59,136 nt of DNA from Paenisporosarcina sp. OV554 (GCF_003058165.1 NZ_QBUC01000023.1:1-59136), one strand, 5' to 3'. Counted from the stretch's first letter, positions 7,594 to 16,591 are shown. The notes: a model not told the origin generated them from the sequence alone. Numbers and translations are program-made.

Positions 7594-8829
7594 ATGACAA
7601 CAGTAACAGCAAAAACAACTTCATTAATGGCTTCCAATCCAGTCTATCCAATCATATTTGCGATTGGTGGATGTCATTTATTAAATGATTCGCTCCAATC
7701 TGTTATTCCGGCCATGTTTCCGGTCCTCGAGAAGGATCTTGGACTAACGTTTACACAGTTAGGATTAATCGCCTTCGCATTGAATATGGTCGCTTCAGTT
7801 CTCCAGCCGGTCGTCGGGTTTTTTAGTGACCTAAAGCCAAGACCATTTTCTCTTCCATTTGGAATGTTTTTATCATTTCTAGGGATGGCAGGACTAGCGT
7901 TTGCCCCGCAATACTGGATGATTCTCATTTCCGTCATTTTCATAGGACTTGGTTCTGCCATTTTCCATCCTGAAGGTTCACGTGTATCTTTTATGGCAGC
8001 AGGAACTAAAAGAGGCCTGTCTCAATCAATTTATCAAGTTGGTGGAAATTCAGGACAAGCATTAGCACCACTTATCAGTGCATTTATCTTGGTTCCACTT
8101 GGTCAAAAAGGAGCCGCTTTATTTTTGTTAGTCGCGGCTCTCGGCATCTTTATATTAATGAAGATTTCATCTTGGTATAAAGCACAGTTAGAACAAGAAC
8201 GATTACTGAATCGTAAAAGAGTGCTATTGTCTTCAATGGCCAATTTAACGAAAAAACAAATAGGCGTCGCACTTGGCCTCTTACTTATGATCATTTTCGC
8301 TCGATCCATTTATGTAACGAATATAACCAGCTTTTATATCTTTCATTTAATAGAAACTTATGGGCTAACGATTCAAAAAGGCCAGCTCATCATCTTCCTA
8401 TTTCTAGCAGTCGGTGCGGTAGGTACATTTTTCGGGGGGCCATGGGCAGATAAAATGGGTCGGAAAAACGTCATTGTACTATCGCTTTTAGTCCCAATTC
8501 CTTTATCCCTGCTCTTGCCATACGTACCATTACCTGCAGTTATTGTTCTGTTAATACTTATTGGATTTTTCATTATGCTAAGTTTTTCAGTAACGGTGGT
8601 TTATGCACAAGAACTTGTTCCGAGTAAAATTGGGACAATGGCGGGGTTAACAGTAGGGCTGGCTTTTGGAATGGGGGCAATTGGTGCGGTCGTAATCGGC
8701 ATATTGATGGACCACATTGGCATCTATCAGACCATGATTGTCATCTCATTTTTACCACTACTTGGACTCGTTGGCCTGGCACTACCTCGTGATCAAAAAA
8801 TCACTACAGAGCCGGTCATTTCTGAGTGA
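7594..8829 (+). CDS. MFS efflux transporter, fosmidomycin-resistance (Fsr) type
   Basis: This is a 411-residue integral membrane protein with about 12 hydrophobic segments. The Fsr subgroup signature is clear: GSAIFHPEGSRV followed by GLSQSIYQVGGNSGQALAPL. The second MFS repeat carries GGPWADKMGRKNV. Such proteins export small drugs by proton antiport; the real substrate is not known from sequence. It diverges from the VOC fusion gene across a 290-base gap. A start at ATG 7594 has AGAAGGA upstream. A strong terminator follows. Confidence 0.85.
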   Translation: MTTVTAKTTSLMASNPVYPIIFAIGGCHLLNDSLQSVIPAMFPVLEKDLGLTFTQLGLIAFALNMVASVLQPVVGFFSDLKPRPFSLPFGMFLSFLGMAGLAFAPQYWMILISVIFIGLGSAIFHPEGSRVSFMAAGTKRGLSQSIYQVGGNSGQALAPLISAFILVPLGQKGAALFLLVAALGIFILMKISSWYKAQLEQERLLNRKRVLLSSMANLTKKQIGVALGLLLMIIFARSIYVTNITSFYIFHLIETYGLTIQKGQLIIFLFLAVGAVGTFFGGPWADKMGRKNVIVLSLLVPIPLSLLLPYVPLPAVIVLLILIGFFIMLSFSVTVVYAQELVPSKIGTMAGLTVGLAFGMGAIGAVVIGILMDHIGIYQTMIVISFLPLLGLVGLALPRDQKITTEPVISE

Positions 8830-8859
8830 CGTGGTGAGACATTAGAGTACTTTAATAGA

Positions 8860-8900
8860 AGACACCACCAATCAGGGTTAGCAGATTGGTGGTGTCTTTT
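8860..8900 (+). terminator. Intrinsic terminator after the MFS gene
   Basis: A 14-bp perfect stem (AGACACCACCAATC at 8860-8873 with its complement at 8884-8897) and a 10-base loop are followed by TTTT. The stem closely resembles the hairpin at 13332, with a paired base change. Confidence 0.9.
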
Positions 8901-8953
8901 AATTTATGAAATTGTAGTGAAACAAGCAACTAATTCACTTTCCCATTCAATTG

Positions 8954-9337
8954 TTATTCACTTTTTTCCATCACCGCAAAGTAATTGTCTTCACTATCCG
9001 CAAAGTTAAATACTCTACCAGAAGGCATGTTTACAATTTCTCCTACGGTAATATTTTTATTGGTTAAGTCGTTATATAATTTATCGAGATCTTCTGTGAA
9101 AAACATTAATGAAGGTGTTCCAAGATTTATTCCAGACTCCATTTTAGCAATTAATTCCTTATTGTGCAGTATAATACTTGTTTCAGATTCTTTTGTTGGA
9201 GCGATTTGAATCCATCTCATTCCTTGACCATTATCTTCTTCAGAAATTACACTAAACCCCATTTTTTCTGTCCAGAAACTCACTGCTTCATCTTGGTTAT
9301 TTACATACAACATAATTTGACCGACTTTACTAATCAT
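8954..9337 (-). CDS. VOC-family protein (glyoxalase/bleomycin-resistance fold)
   Basis: The 127-residue product has one paired beta-alpha-beta-beta-beta unit. It begins KVGQIMLYVNNQDEAVSFWT and ends with NFADSEDNYFAVME, the usual strand with the metal-ligand Glu position. The ATG at 9337 follows GGGGAGGG. Substrate unknown; it could be a resistance or isomerase protein. Confidence 0.8.
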   Translation of the reverse strand: MISKVGQIMLYVNNQDEAVSFWTEKMGFSVISEEDNGQGMRWIQIAPTKESETSIILHNKELIAKMESGINLGTPSLMFFTEDLDKLYNDLTNKNITVGEIVNMPSGRVFNFADSEDNYFAVMEKSE

Positions 9338-9515
9338 GCAGTTCCCTCCCCTATTGTGTATTGAAATTATATCACTGTTTAATTATGGAACAAAATGTGA
9401 TTGCACTCCTTGTGATTATTGAAATACAGATCAGGAAGTGGTCATCTTCGGTCCGAGGTCAAATGTAGGGAGGAATCCTGTCTCTCGACAGGGTTTTCTC
9501 CCCAAAGTTAATAGC

Positions 9516-9543
9516 AAAAAAAGCGTCCTGTAGCGGACGCTTT
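9516..9543 (-). terminator. Minus-strand hairpin with U-run
   Basis: Arms AAAGCGTCC/GGACGCTTT around a 6-base loop; on the minus strand a T7 run follows. It lies about 150 bases past the small gene that ends at 9692. The rest of 9338-9691 shows no convincing gene. Confidence 0.65.
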
Positions 9544-9691
9544 GCGAGGTTCAAGATTGCAGGTCAAAGGATCTCATTGAACTGTGAATTTTCGGTTCAT
9601 GAAAAAAAGGTTAGGGGCTAAACAAAGGAGTTATAAAATGTTAGCGGGCTTTCGCTTTTCCGCTATAGTATAAATTACAGTGTTTTATTTT

Positions 9692-9901
9692 TTAGAATAT
9701 ACGTCTTCTTCTTCTTCCACCTAGAAGAAAAAGAGAAGAGATTAAGAAGAACGGTATAAATCTTCTCCTAAAGCCATCATGAAAAAACATTCCTCTATGT
9801 GGGTTAGTTCCTATTCCTTCTATTATTCCTCTATAAACTCCACCATTATGATCAATAACTTCAACATATTGACCTTGGTGTTGCATAATTAAATTTTCCA
9901 T
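9692..9901 (-). CDS. Small basic hypothetical protein (69 aa)
   Basis: The preferred start is the ATG at 9901 (GAGGGAT just upstream); the frame is open further to 9964. The N-terminal half (QGQYVEVIDHNGGVYRGIIE) looks like an SM/SH3-like small barrel. A hydrophobic stretch (FIPFFLISSLFLLGG) and a run of five arginines end the protein. Short Bacillus spore-associated proteins often have this shape, but I cannot assign a family. It sits next to a YjcZ remnant on the same strand. Confidence 0.5.
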   Translation of the reverse strand: MENLIMQHQGQYVEVIDHNGGVYRGIIEGIGTNPHRGMFFHDGFRRRFIPFFLISSLFLLGGRRRRRIF

Positions 9902-9970
9902 TTTATCCCTCATTTCTTCGCAAAAATTCTTCTGTTTATGTTGAATGCCTTTTGGAGTAATCAATCTTTA

Positions 9971-10082
9971 TTAATGCCAGATTATTGCACCTACGATAAT
10001 CAATAGAATGAATAATACGACAATTTGCGTAAAGCTAGAGCCTTACCCCTTAGCCACCGCAGCTATAAGAATCTCCGCACAT
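9971..10082 (-). pseudogene. YjcZ-family sporulation protein gene, frameshifted
   Basis: The ATG ending at 10082 opens MCGDSYSCGG and then a stop. In another frame the C-terminal membrane segment of the family continues (GSSFTQIVVLFILLIIVG) and stops at 9971. Intact family members are about 40 residues with a Gly/Tyr-rich N-terminus and this single hydrophobic helix. The Gly-rich junction has lost its frame. The remnant suggests a spore-forming lineage. Confidence 0.65.
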
Positions 10083-10282
10083 AATGTCTCACTTCCTGTT
10101 GATAGTGTCGAGGCATTCCTATTTATACAATATGCTCTAATATAGAGATTGACTGGACCAATCTAGACTATCTTTTGAATTACCAACTAAGCAATATCAA
10201 GCTCGAATTTTATCCTATTTGCGAATTCCATCGAACATTTCAATTACTCTTGTATTTAATAGAGAAAAGGAGGTGAAATTAT

Positions 10283-10675
10283 ATGCGTATAGAGGACGTT
10301 ATGACGTTATTTCAATTGGAGCAAATTGTCTCGTACAAATCAGGAATCGCTTTTTTCTTTTAGTGGAAATCGAAATGGAAGCAGGTAATGTTGAAATCGA
10401 GGATTCATGTTCATTCGAATATCTCGACAAGAGGCCGAGATATTGATGGATACAGGAGTCGAGCCTTGTGAAAATAGAACTTCTTTTCCAAGATCGGATG
10501 ATGTAGAAGTAGAGATTATTTGTATATTGATTGCAAATGGAAAGGCACTTGCAGTTGAGATGTAAAAGACGATACGGATGAAGCAGTTTTTGTCAAAATC
10601 TCATTAGAGAAGGCACGGCGTTTAATCTGCAGAGGTGCAAGGCAATGCACAGTTATTGATAGATTGCGGAGTTAA
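10283..10675 (+). pseudogene. Decayed gene of unknown family
   Basis: A strong ribosome site (AAAGGAGGTG at 10267-10276) precedes ATG 10283, but the frame stops after 26 codons. Protein-like text continues across shifts: VQIRNRFFLLVEIEMEAGNV, then a VEVEIICILIANGKALAVEM segment, then EAVFVKISLEKARRLICRG and stop at 10675. Together these suggest a former protein of about 130 residues. I do not recognise the family. The flanking gap 10676-10932 holds only a weak minus-strand hairpin near 10880. Confidence 0.4.
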
Positions 10676-10932
10676 GATTTTTAAAGAGAATTAATAGATT
10701 ACATTTTTTTTATTTGGCTTAAAAATATGGGAAATCGCTGAACCGCGTTGTATAAGGCATACACTCTAATTCACCCAATATACATCGTTGAGTTGACGGG
10801 CTTTTGGCGGTTTCGCTTTTCCTGTCCAATGAATAAATATCCAATTTGTCTTGGGCTTTAGGCAAATGAAAAAAGACCGTCTCTGACGATCTCGTGTTCT
10901 TCAACTAAAGCCCCGTTAGATTTAAAGTTCAA

Positions 10933-11022
10933 TTACATCAAAGGTGTATTTACATTATCTTTAACGTTGACGATTTTGATATCTTCTATCTTAAACCAAA
11001 TAAAATAACTTTTTTTCATCAT
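10933..11022 (-). CDS. Possible 29-residue peptide
   Basis: The minus-strand ATG ending at 11022 is preceded by a G-rich ribosome site (AAAAGGGGGG). The frame gives MMKKSYFIWFKIEDIKIVNV and nine more residues, then stops at 10933. It has a basic start and an amphipathic middle. It could be a real small protein or the 5' end of a lost gene. No family is recognised. Confidence 0.3.
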   Translation of the reverse strand: MMKKSYFIWFKIEDIKIVNVKDNVNTPLM

Positions 11023-11151
11023 TCCCCCCTTTTTTTGTTCGCTATTTGCTTCAAAATAATTAGCTATATGGCAGTGCATTATATTTAGTGAATTGCATAA
11101 AATTATGGAGCAATCCGCATACTACTTTTTAAAAAAGGATATGATTACTTA

Positions 11152-11433
11152 ATGAATTTCCCTACAATACATACTAACTTTTGGGATGCTATTATCGCAG
11201 TCCCAGTCGTACTTATCCTAACTCAATTAATAAAAATTTTTATAAAGCCAAAAAAGACTACGGTTCCTTTTATCGCGCTAATTATCGGGTTATTAATATC
11301 CGTTTTCATCAGCCACAGAGGACATCTAATCGCTGGTTTATTTATGGGATGGTTTTATGGGTATGCAGCTATTGGCTCATATGCGTCTCTCAAGACATCC
11401 ATTAACTCTTTTAGACAACGACCTAGAAAATAA
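11152..11433 (+). CDS. Small holin-like membrane protein (93 aa)
   Basis: There are three hydrophobic segments (about residues 13-30, 37-54 and 58-78), a basic tail, and short loops. The pattern resembles small phage holins and holin-like proteins of Bacilli, although no lysis gene is nearby. ATG 11152 has AAAGGAT upstream. Alternative: an uncharacterised small integral membrane protein. Confidence 0.55.
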   Translation: MNFPTIHTNFWDAIIAVPVVLILTQLIKIFIKPKKTTVPFIALIIGLLISVFISHRGHLIAGLFMGWFYGYAAIGSYASLKTSINSFRQRPRK

Positions 11434-11576
11434 CTCTTAGGAAGTGGTTTAATCGAATTATGCTGGAAGTTGAAAGCCAGGTATTAACAGTTTCTGCTTA
11501 TAGGAATTGTAATCGTGAGTTTGTTTTCTCGGATCAAAACGAGAATATGAGAGCAATTCTTGAGATTTCCTCTGCC

Positions 11577-12191
11577 TCAACCTACAATCTGCTGAAAAGC
11601 TGTAGGGGGTGGGCCATCTTCAAGTCGCCGCAGGATTAAGTTAGCACACTCTTCGGGAAATAGCCTTGAAGTATCGACTTCCAAGTCATAAATACCAGGT
11701 ACATGAACGAGCTCCTGCCATAAGCTGACTGGCTTTGGCACCATGCCTTCTGCGTTGTATCCGACATGCCAAGTGTCAATCCGTCGTTCCATCACTACAT
11801 CGATTGGACATCGAACGCCCACGAACAAAACCGGGAGTCCATCTAGTATGTGAGCACACATTGGCAGAATTCCACGGGGGACAGAATACCCGTCATGGTG
11901 TCCGACATCCACCACCACATTTATTCCTAAGCGGCTATACGTTGCGATTCCCTCATACATCGCTCGATACATAATCACAATGAGTGGCTCGAGGTCAGGA
12001 CGTTCACCCCCAGGTCTCAAACCAATCCCAGGCTGATATTTTTCGGGTGTCATCTTCATGAACTGATCGACCCCGATGTTCATCCACAGACCTTCAAAAG
12101 TTTCTTGAATTACACTAGCAATGCTGGACTTCCCAGATCTTGGAGTACCATTAAGAATGACAATCTTTCCAGGGTTATCTACTTGTAACAC
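11577..12191 (-). CDS. Chloramphenicol phosphotransferase-like P-loop kinase
   Basis: The 204-residue product begins with a Walker A motif (VILNGTPRSGKSS) near residues 10-22. It also has the middle GINVVVDVGHH and VLFVGVRCPIDVVMERR segments of the CPT-like family. These proteins phosphorylate hydroxyl groups of small molecules using ATP; chloramphenicol is one known substrate in Streptomyces. The start is GTG at 12191 behind AAGGAGG. The DNA is visibly richer in G and C than its neighbours, which hints at transfer. Confidence 0.8.
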   Translation of the reverse strand: MLQVDNPGKIVILNGTPRSGKSSIASVIQETFEGLWMNIGVDQFMKMTPEKYQPGIGLRPGGERPDLEPLIVIMYRAMYEGIATYSRLGINVVVDVGHHDGYSVPRGILPMCAHILDGLPVLFVGVRCPIDVVMERRIDTWHVGYNAEGMVPKPVSLWQELVHVPGIYDLEVDTSRLFPEECANLILRRLEDGPPPTAFQQIVG

Positions 12192-12227
12192 TGTAGATTC
12201 CTCCTTACCTTAACTCAACTGTAACCA

Positions 12228-12986
12228 TTACAACGGAGCTTGAACGCCAAAATAATCCTGCAGTTTTCGTTGCATATCTTCCTTATTAGCAGCAAATTGC
12301 TTATGTCGGTGACCATTTCCACCCGATGGATGAGGAAAGCCATTTAAGATCGACTCTTTATTAAGATAGCCATGATCAGCAAGATACATTATTACCTTCG
12401 AGACGTTAACTCCGAGTGGAATAATGAGTGCGTCATTTAACTTATTTAGCTCACCCGCTGTGTAGTCAAGAATGTGACGTTGAAGTACTTCGGTTTTAAG
12501 AATGTTTGGTATCGACCCATTGTAGTTTTTCCCGTTATAGAACACAGGATAAGGTAATACCGACATCGTTTGAACCATATGGCTAGCCGTCTCGAAAAGT
12601 TCGCTCGAAGATGATAACCCCAAATAATCGTTCAATCCTAGTTCATCTAGCATTTGAATTAGGTTTTTCCGCATCGGCCCTTCAAAGCTGGAGTTTTTCT
12701 TCACTTCATGAAGAACCTCTTCATCCGATAACTGCTGATCCATCACATTCAACACAGTCGAGTAGGATTTCTTCATTTGATGTAAACCTGGAGTAATCCC
12801 TACAATCACAACCTTGGCATGCTCGTTTACATATTCAAAAGGAGCATAATAAATTTCAAGCTTTTTCTTCTCATCTTTCTCTAGTAAAAACTGGTCATTG
12901 ATTAATGCTTCATCAATAAAAGGAACGGGTAAAGACTGGATTAGATTTTTGTATGTTTGGAATTTAGAATAATCTGCGATGCTCAT
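12228..12986 (-). CDS. Uracil-DNA glycosylase superfamily protein
   Basis: The product is 252 residues. Two hallmarks are seen: VVIVGITPGLHQM (motif 1-like, near residue 58) and GFPHPSGGNGHRH (motif 2-like, near residue 217). The superfamily excises damaged bases, but this long subgroup is uncharacterised as far as I know. Its start, ATG 12986, has AAAAGGGGAG upstream. It lies 36 bases upstream of the CPT-like gene on the same strand, so they may be co-transcribed. Confidence 0.7.
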   Translation of the reverse strand: MSIADYSKFQTYKNLIQSLPVPFIDEALINDQFLLEKDEKKKLEIYYAPFEYVNEHAKVVIVGITPGLHQMKKSYSTVLNVMDQQLSDEEVLHEVKKNSSFEGPMRKNLIQMLDELGLNDYLGLSSSSELFETASHMVQTMSVLPYPVFYNGKNYNGSIPNILKTEVLQRHILDYTAGELNKLNDALIIPLGVNVSKVIMYLADHGYLNKESILNGFPHPSGGNGHRHKQFAANKEDMQRKLQDYFGVQAPL

Positions 12987-13059
12987 ATTTGTCTCCCCTT
13001 TTCATTATTTTAATTATACTAAAGTTTCGGAGTTCACTTAATATTTTCAATCAGATTTT

Positions 13060-13083
13060 GATAGCGATAGCGATAGCGATAGA
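13060..13083. repeat. GATAGC hexanucleotide tandem repeat
   Basis: Three perfect GATAGC units and a fourth GATAGA unit lie in the gap before a stub gene. The 12987-13464 gap also holds a strong ribosome site (AGGAGG, 13097) with an 8-codon frame, and text that reads FVLNFMLGQRTPPNKTSMLG near 13200. These are probably the remains of a deleted gene. Confidence 0.6.
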
Positions 13084-13331
13084 TAGAAATTCATTAGGAG
13101 GAATTTATAATGGAAAAATTACACCTTCAAAATTAACAAAAATTCAGTGAAGGAAGATTTACAAAGAAAATCATTTTCAAAAAGGTGTTAGTACTGCCTT
13201 CGTATTAAACTTTATGCTTGGACAAAGAACACCTCCCAATAAAACATCCATGTTAGGGGAGGCAAAGAGGTATTTACAATTAACGGACTAGACAAGAAAT
13301 CATGAAGGTATTCATCTTACACTTTTCATAT

Positions 13332-13380
13332 AGAAGACACCCCCAATCAAACTAACAGTTGATTGGGGGTGTCTTCTTGT
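13332..13380. terminator. Strong hairpin terminator
   Basis: An 18-bp perfect stem (13332-13349 with 13360-13377) is rich in GACACCCCCAATC. It is similar to the terminator at 8860. T-rich sequence follows on the plus strand. It converges with the end of the BIG2 gene. Confidence 0.85.
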
Positions 13381-13464
13381 TAATGCAATTTAATGGAATA
13401 ATTTGGTTTGTTTATTGCCAAGATTTGATAAAAGGAACGTAAATAACCAGTCATCTTTTGTTAT

Positions 13465-15549
13465 TTATTTTTTAGTGAAAATTACCTTGTTTAAACCAGA
13501 AATATAAATACGATCCCCGGATTTAAGAGTGGTAGTTACACTTGTAACTGCGTAGTCATCACGTTTATTTGCTAGAATTTCATTTACAAGTAAACTATCT
13601 CCTCTATATATAATCAAGTTCCCAAATTCACTTGTTGTTGTTATTTTGTATCTACCAGCATTTATATCTTTCCCAACTGTCCAGTACCCCGAATGCAATG
13701 TATTTGATTTAACACTTGAGACACGCGTGAATTGTACACTTTCCAGACCCGAAATTTCTATTTTGTCTCCAGATTTTATATCTGTTGTCACAACTGTTAC
13801 GCCAAATCCATCATCTTCACTCGACAGAATCTCGTTTACATAACGATCGTAGGAGTTTTCAGCAATAAACAAATTCCCGCTACCGGATTTCGTGGTAATT
13901 TTATAGCGGCCAGGTGCTAAATCCGTACCTGCTTTCCATGTACCTGAACTTAAATTCTTTACATAAGGCACAGTAATCGAAGCTGTAGTTGTTTTACCAT
14001 TCGTTGTAGTAGCCGTTATTTTAGCTGTACCAGCACCTACAGCCGTTACTTTTCCTTTGGAATCAACTTTTGCAATTTTTGTATTAGAAGACTTCCATCT
14101 TACTGTTTTATTTGTTGTATTGCTTGGACTTACCGATGCAGCTAAAGTTAAGGTTTTTCCTTTAGCTAATGTAGCTGAAGTTTTATTCATCTTAACTGAT
14201 TTCGCCATAACCGGTGGTGTAACTGTTACTTTTATTTTTACTTCTTTAGCACCTTTAACCGTTGCTATAATCGTTACCGTTCCTTTTGCTTTGCCAGTTA
14301 CTTTCCCTTTACTATCCACTGTTGCAATCTTTGTATTAGAAGATTTCCATGTTACTGTCTTATCCGTGCTATCTGATGGTGTAACTGTTGCTGTAAGTAT
14401 CCCAGTCTTGCCTGCCGTTATTGATAAACTTGTTTTGTTTAATTTCACAGTTTTAGTAGATACTTTTACAGTTACTTTTTTAAAAACTTTCACATTATCT
14501 TTTGCAGTCGCCGTAATGATAGCTGACCCATTTACAAGTCCTTTAATATTTCCTTTTGAATCCACTGTAGCCACTTTTGTGTTTGAGCTTTTCCATACAA
14601 CTGTTTTATCCGCCGCATTAGCTGGAGCTACTGTTGCAGTTACTTTTACAGTTTGATTGTTAGAAATATTTAAAGTTGATTTACCTAATTTTAAACTCGT
14701 AGGGACAATTTTCGTTACTAAAACGTCAATGCTTTTCTTGATGGATGTTGCGCCTTTTGCTGTTGCCGTAATTGTCGTACTACCGGCTTTAATTGCTTTT
14801 ACATTTCCTTTTGCATCCACTGTTGCAACTTCCGGATTACTGCTAGTCCAACTTACACTTTTATCAATAGCAGTAGAAGGCATTACAGTAGCTACTAACT
14901 GTTGTGTATGGTTTACCACTAATGACAAACTTGATTTGTTTAGCGAAATGCTTTGAGGAACAAGAATTTTCTCTTTAAAACTTATTGTACCTGTCAGCTC
15001 TGAGATATAGATTTTATCTCCTGTTGATACCTTGTATTCAGAAGGTTCCTCAGGATATAAATAAAAGGATTCAATTATTTCATATTGTTGATTAGAAATT
15101 TCAATATAAGGAATTTCATAATCAGTTGAGTTAACCGCTAAAGTATAGGTTCCCGCTGGAATATCAGTACCAACTTCATAATAACCAGCAGACATATTTT
15201 TTAAGTCTACTTTAGAGATTTGCTCTACTGCTATAGTAGAAGCACCATAATCTAGAGAGATTTCTATTTCATCGCCATCTTTTAAATTTGCAGTAAATCG
15301 ATCAGAGGAATATTTCTTATCACTATTAAGCGTTTCCCAAATTAAATCATCAGTTCCTCTACTAATATTAATAGTAGCGCTACCTTCCGAAATACTGAAC
15401 GTATTCAATCCTGCGGAAACTTCTTCTCCTACCGTATATGTTCCATCATTTAATGAACTATTACTTTCAGCCTGAACCGTACTGCCTAATGAAATTGATA
15501 GCAAAAGCATCATCGTAAAAATTATTTTTATCCATATATTCTTTTTCAA
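13465..15549 (-). CDS. Secreted BIG2 (bacterial Ig-like) repeat protein
   Basis: The 694-residue product starts with a signal peptide of about 27 residues (MKKNIWIKIIFTMMLLLSIS, cleavage near VQA-ES). Two copies of a roughly 75-residue module follow (GTYTVGEEVSAGL and GYYEVGTDIPAGTY ... GDKIYIS). Then come four BIG2 repeats, about residues 199-525, each with KSSNTKVATVDSKG-type text. Two more copies of the first module close the protein. No LPXTG or SLH anchor is seen, so it is probably secreted or loosely wall-bound. The start is TTG behind GAAGGA. Likely an adhesion or surface-scaffold role. Confidence 0.85.
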   Translation of the reverse strand: MKKNIWIKIIFTMMLLLSISLGSTVQAESNSSLNDGTYTVGEEVSAGLNTFSISEGSATINISRGTDDLIWETLNSDKKYSSDRFTANLKDGDEIEISLDYGASTIAVEQISKVDLKNMSAGYYEVGTDIPAGTYTLAVNSTDYEIPYIEISNQQYEIIESFYLYPEEPSEYKVSTGDKIYISELTGTISFKEKILVPQSISLNKSSLSLVVNHTQQLVATVMPSTAIDKSVSWTSSNPEVATVDAKGNVKAIKAGSTTITATAKGATSIKKSIDVLVTKIVPTSLKLGKSTLNISNNQTVKVTATVAPANAADKTVVWKSSNTKVATVDSKGNIKGLVNGSAIITATAKDNVKVFKKVTVKVSTKTVKLNKTSLSITAGKTGILTATVTPSDSTDKTVTWKSSNTKIATVDSKGKVTGKAKGTVTIIATVKGAKEVKIKVTVTPPVMAKSVKMNKTSATLAKGKTLTLAASVSPSNTTNKTVRWKSSNTKIAKVDSKGKVTAVGAGTAKITATTTNGKTTTASITVPYVKNLSSGTWKAGTDLAPGRYKITTKSGSGNLFIAENSYDRYVNEILSSEDDGFGVTVVTTDIKSGDKIEISGLESVQFTRVSSVKSNTLHSGYWTVGKDINAGRYKITTTSEFGNLIIYRGDSLLVNEILANKRDDYAVTSVTTTLKSGDRIYISGLNKVIFTKK

Positions 15550-15830
15550 AGATAAATCCTTCTTTCAATTTTTTATTTTATATACACTTTTATGAATTTG
15601 GACAGCAAATGCTTTATTTTTATTATTTCGAAATCCGAAATACTCAAATCAATTACATATTATTTTGCAGCTTTTTCATGAATCAAAAGTTTTACTTTCA
15701 CCTCCGCTTCGCAGTATCTTTAGTATTAGGTAAATGTTACTAAAAATATATTACCATATATTCCTTTTATTAATAGTCTGTATTTAAAATTATTTATCCG
15801 GAATTCCAGTACCTCGTTATAATCAGAAGC

Positions 15831-15873
15831 AGGCCGTGGAAACTCATCATAATTAGATGAGTTCCCTCGGCCT
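15831..15873. terminator. Imperfect hairpin in a 470-base gap
   Basis: AGGCCGTGGAAACTCATC pairs imperfectly with GATGAGTTCCCTCGGCCT. There is no good U-run. The rest of 15550-16020 has no gene; it should contain the promoter of the BIG2 gene near its left end. Confidence 0.4.
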
Positions 15874-16020
15874 TAGAAGAGAAATGCTTTACTACTTCTT
15901 TATTCAGGAAATTTGGAATGGTTTAATCTCTAGTGTTTTGGTAGTGGTAAATTTATCGAACTGTAACAAAAGTTTTTATTTTCTTCATTTACGGATTAAA
16001 AACCTCATTTACTATGAAGT

Positions 16021-16542
16021 TCACGATTGATTGATTACGTACTTCTTGATGATGTTCCATTCTTTTAATTTTTCCTCATATGATTTTACATTTTTACCTG
16101 GGGTTGGACTCGTTGAAGGTAATTTTATTAAATCAATGCCAGAAGATGAACTAAGTCCAATATGTTTTTTGAAAACCTCGTATGATTTCCCCCCATTAAA
16201 TAAGATTAACTTTATATTCGGATGAGATTCCAGGAATTTCTCTATATCATTTGGTTTTTCATATTTAATGTCTGAATCAAGACTGCCTATTCTTTGACAC
16301 GAATGAATAACATCCCATAATGCGATTTTGTATTCATGAAGGAATGAAATTCTACTACTGTAATCCAATGAATCTTCCTTGTCGAAAATAGTAAATATTA
16401 TTTTCCAAAAATGATTTCTCTGATTTGCATAATACTGTTTCTTTGTTAACGATTCCACCCCAGGCATTGAACCTAAAATTAAAACCTGGGAGTTCTTATC
16501 AATGATTGGATCTAAAGATAAAACCTTTTGGTTATTATTCAT
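16021..16542 (-). CDS. DNA-deoxyinosine glycosylase-like protein
   Basis: The 173-residue product carries the UDG-superfamily motif VLILGSMPGVESLTKKQYYA near residue 20, followed by NQRNHFW. Near the C-terminus is LPSTSPTPGKN. This combination fits the family 6 hypoxanthine-DNA glycosylases, which remove deaminated adenine. The ATG at 16542 follows AAGGAG. It is 50 bases downstream of the SNF2 helicase gene on the same strand and may share its transcript. Confidence 0.75.
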   Translation of the reverse strand: MNNNQKVLSLDPIIDKNSQVLILGSMPGVESLTKKQYYANQRNHFWKIIFTIFDKEDSLDYSSRISFLHEYKIALWDVIHSCQRIGSLDSDIKYEKPNDIEKFLESHPNIKLILFNGGKSYEVFKKHIGLSSSSGIDLIKLPSTSPTPGKNVKSYEEKLKEWNIIKKYVINQS

Positions 16543-16591
16543 TGATCATGGACTCCTTAGTTGGTATGAAATGAAATTTTGAGGAAAGTCT

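Noticed and set aside
14057-14656. 199-codon open frame on the plus strand opposite the BIG2 gene
   Set aside because: It is an antisense shadow created by the repeated codons of the BIG2 domains; it has no ribosome site and a biased Val/Thr/Phe content.
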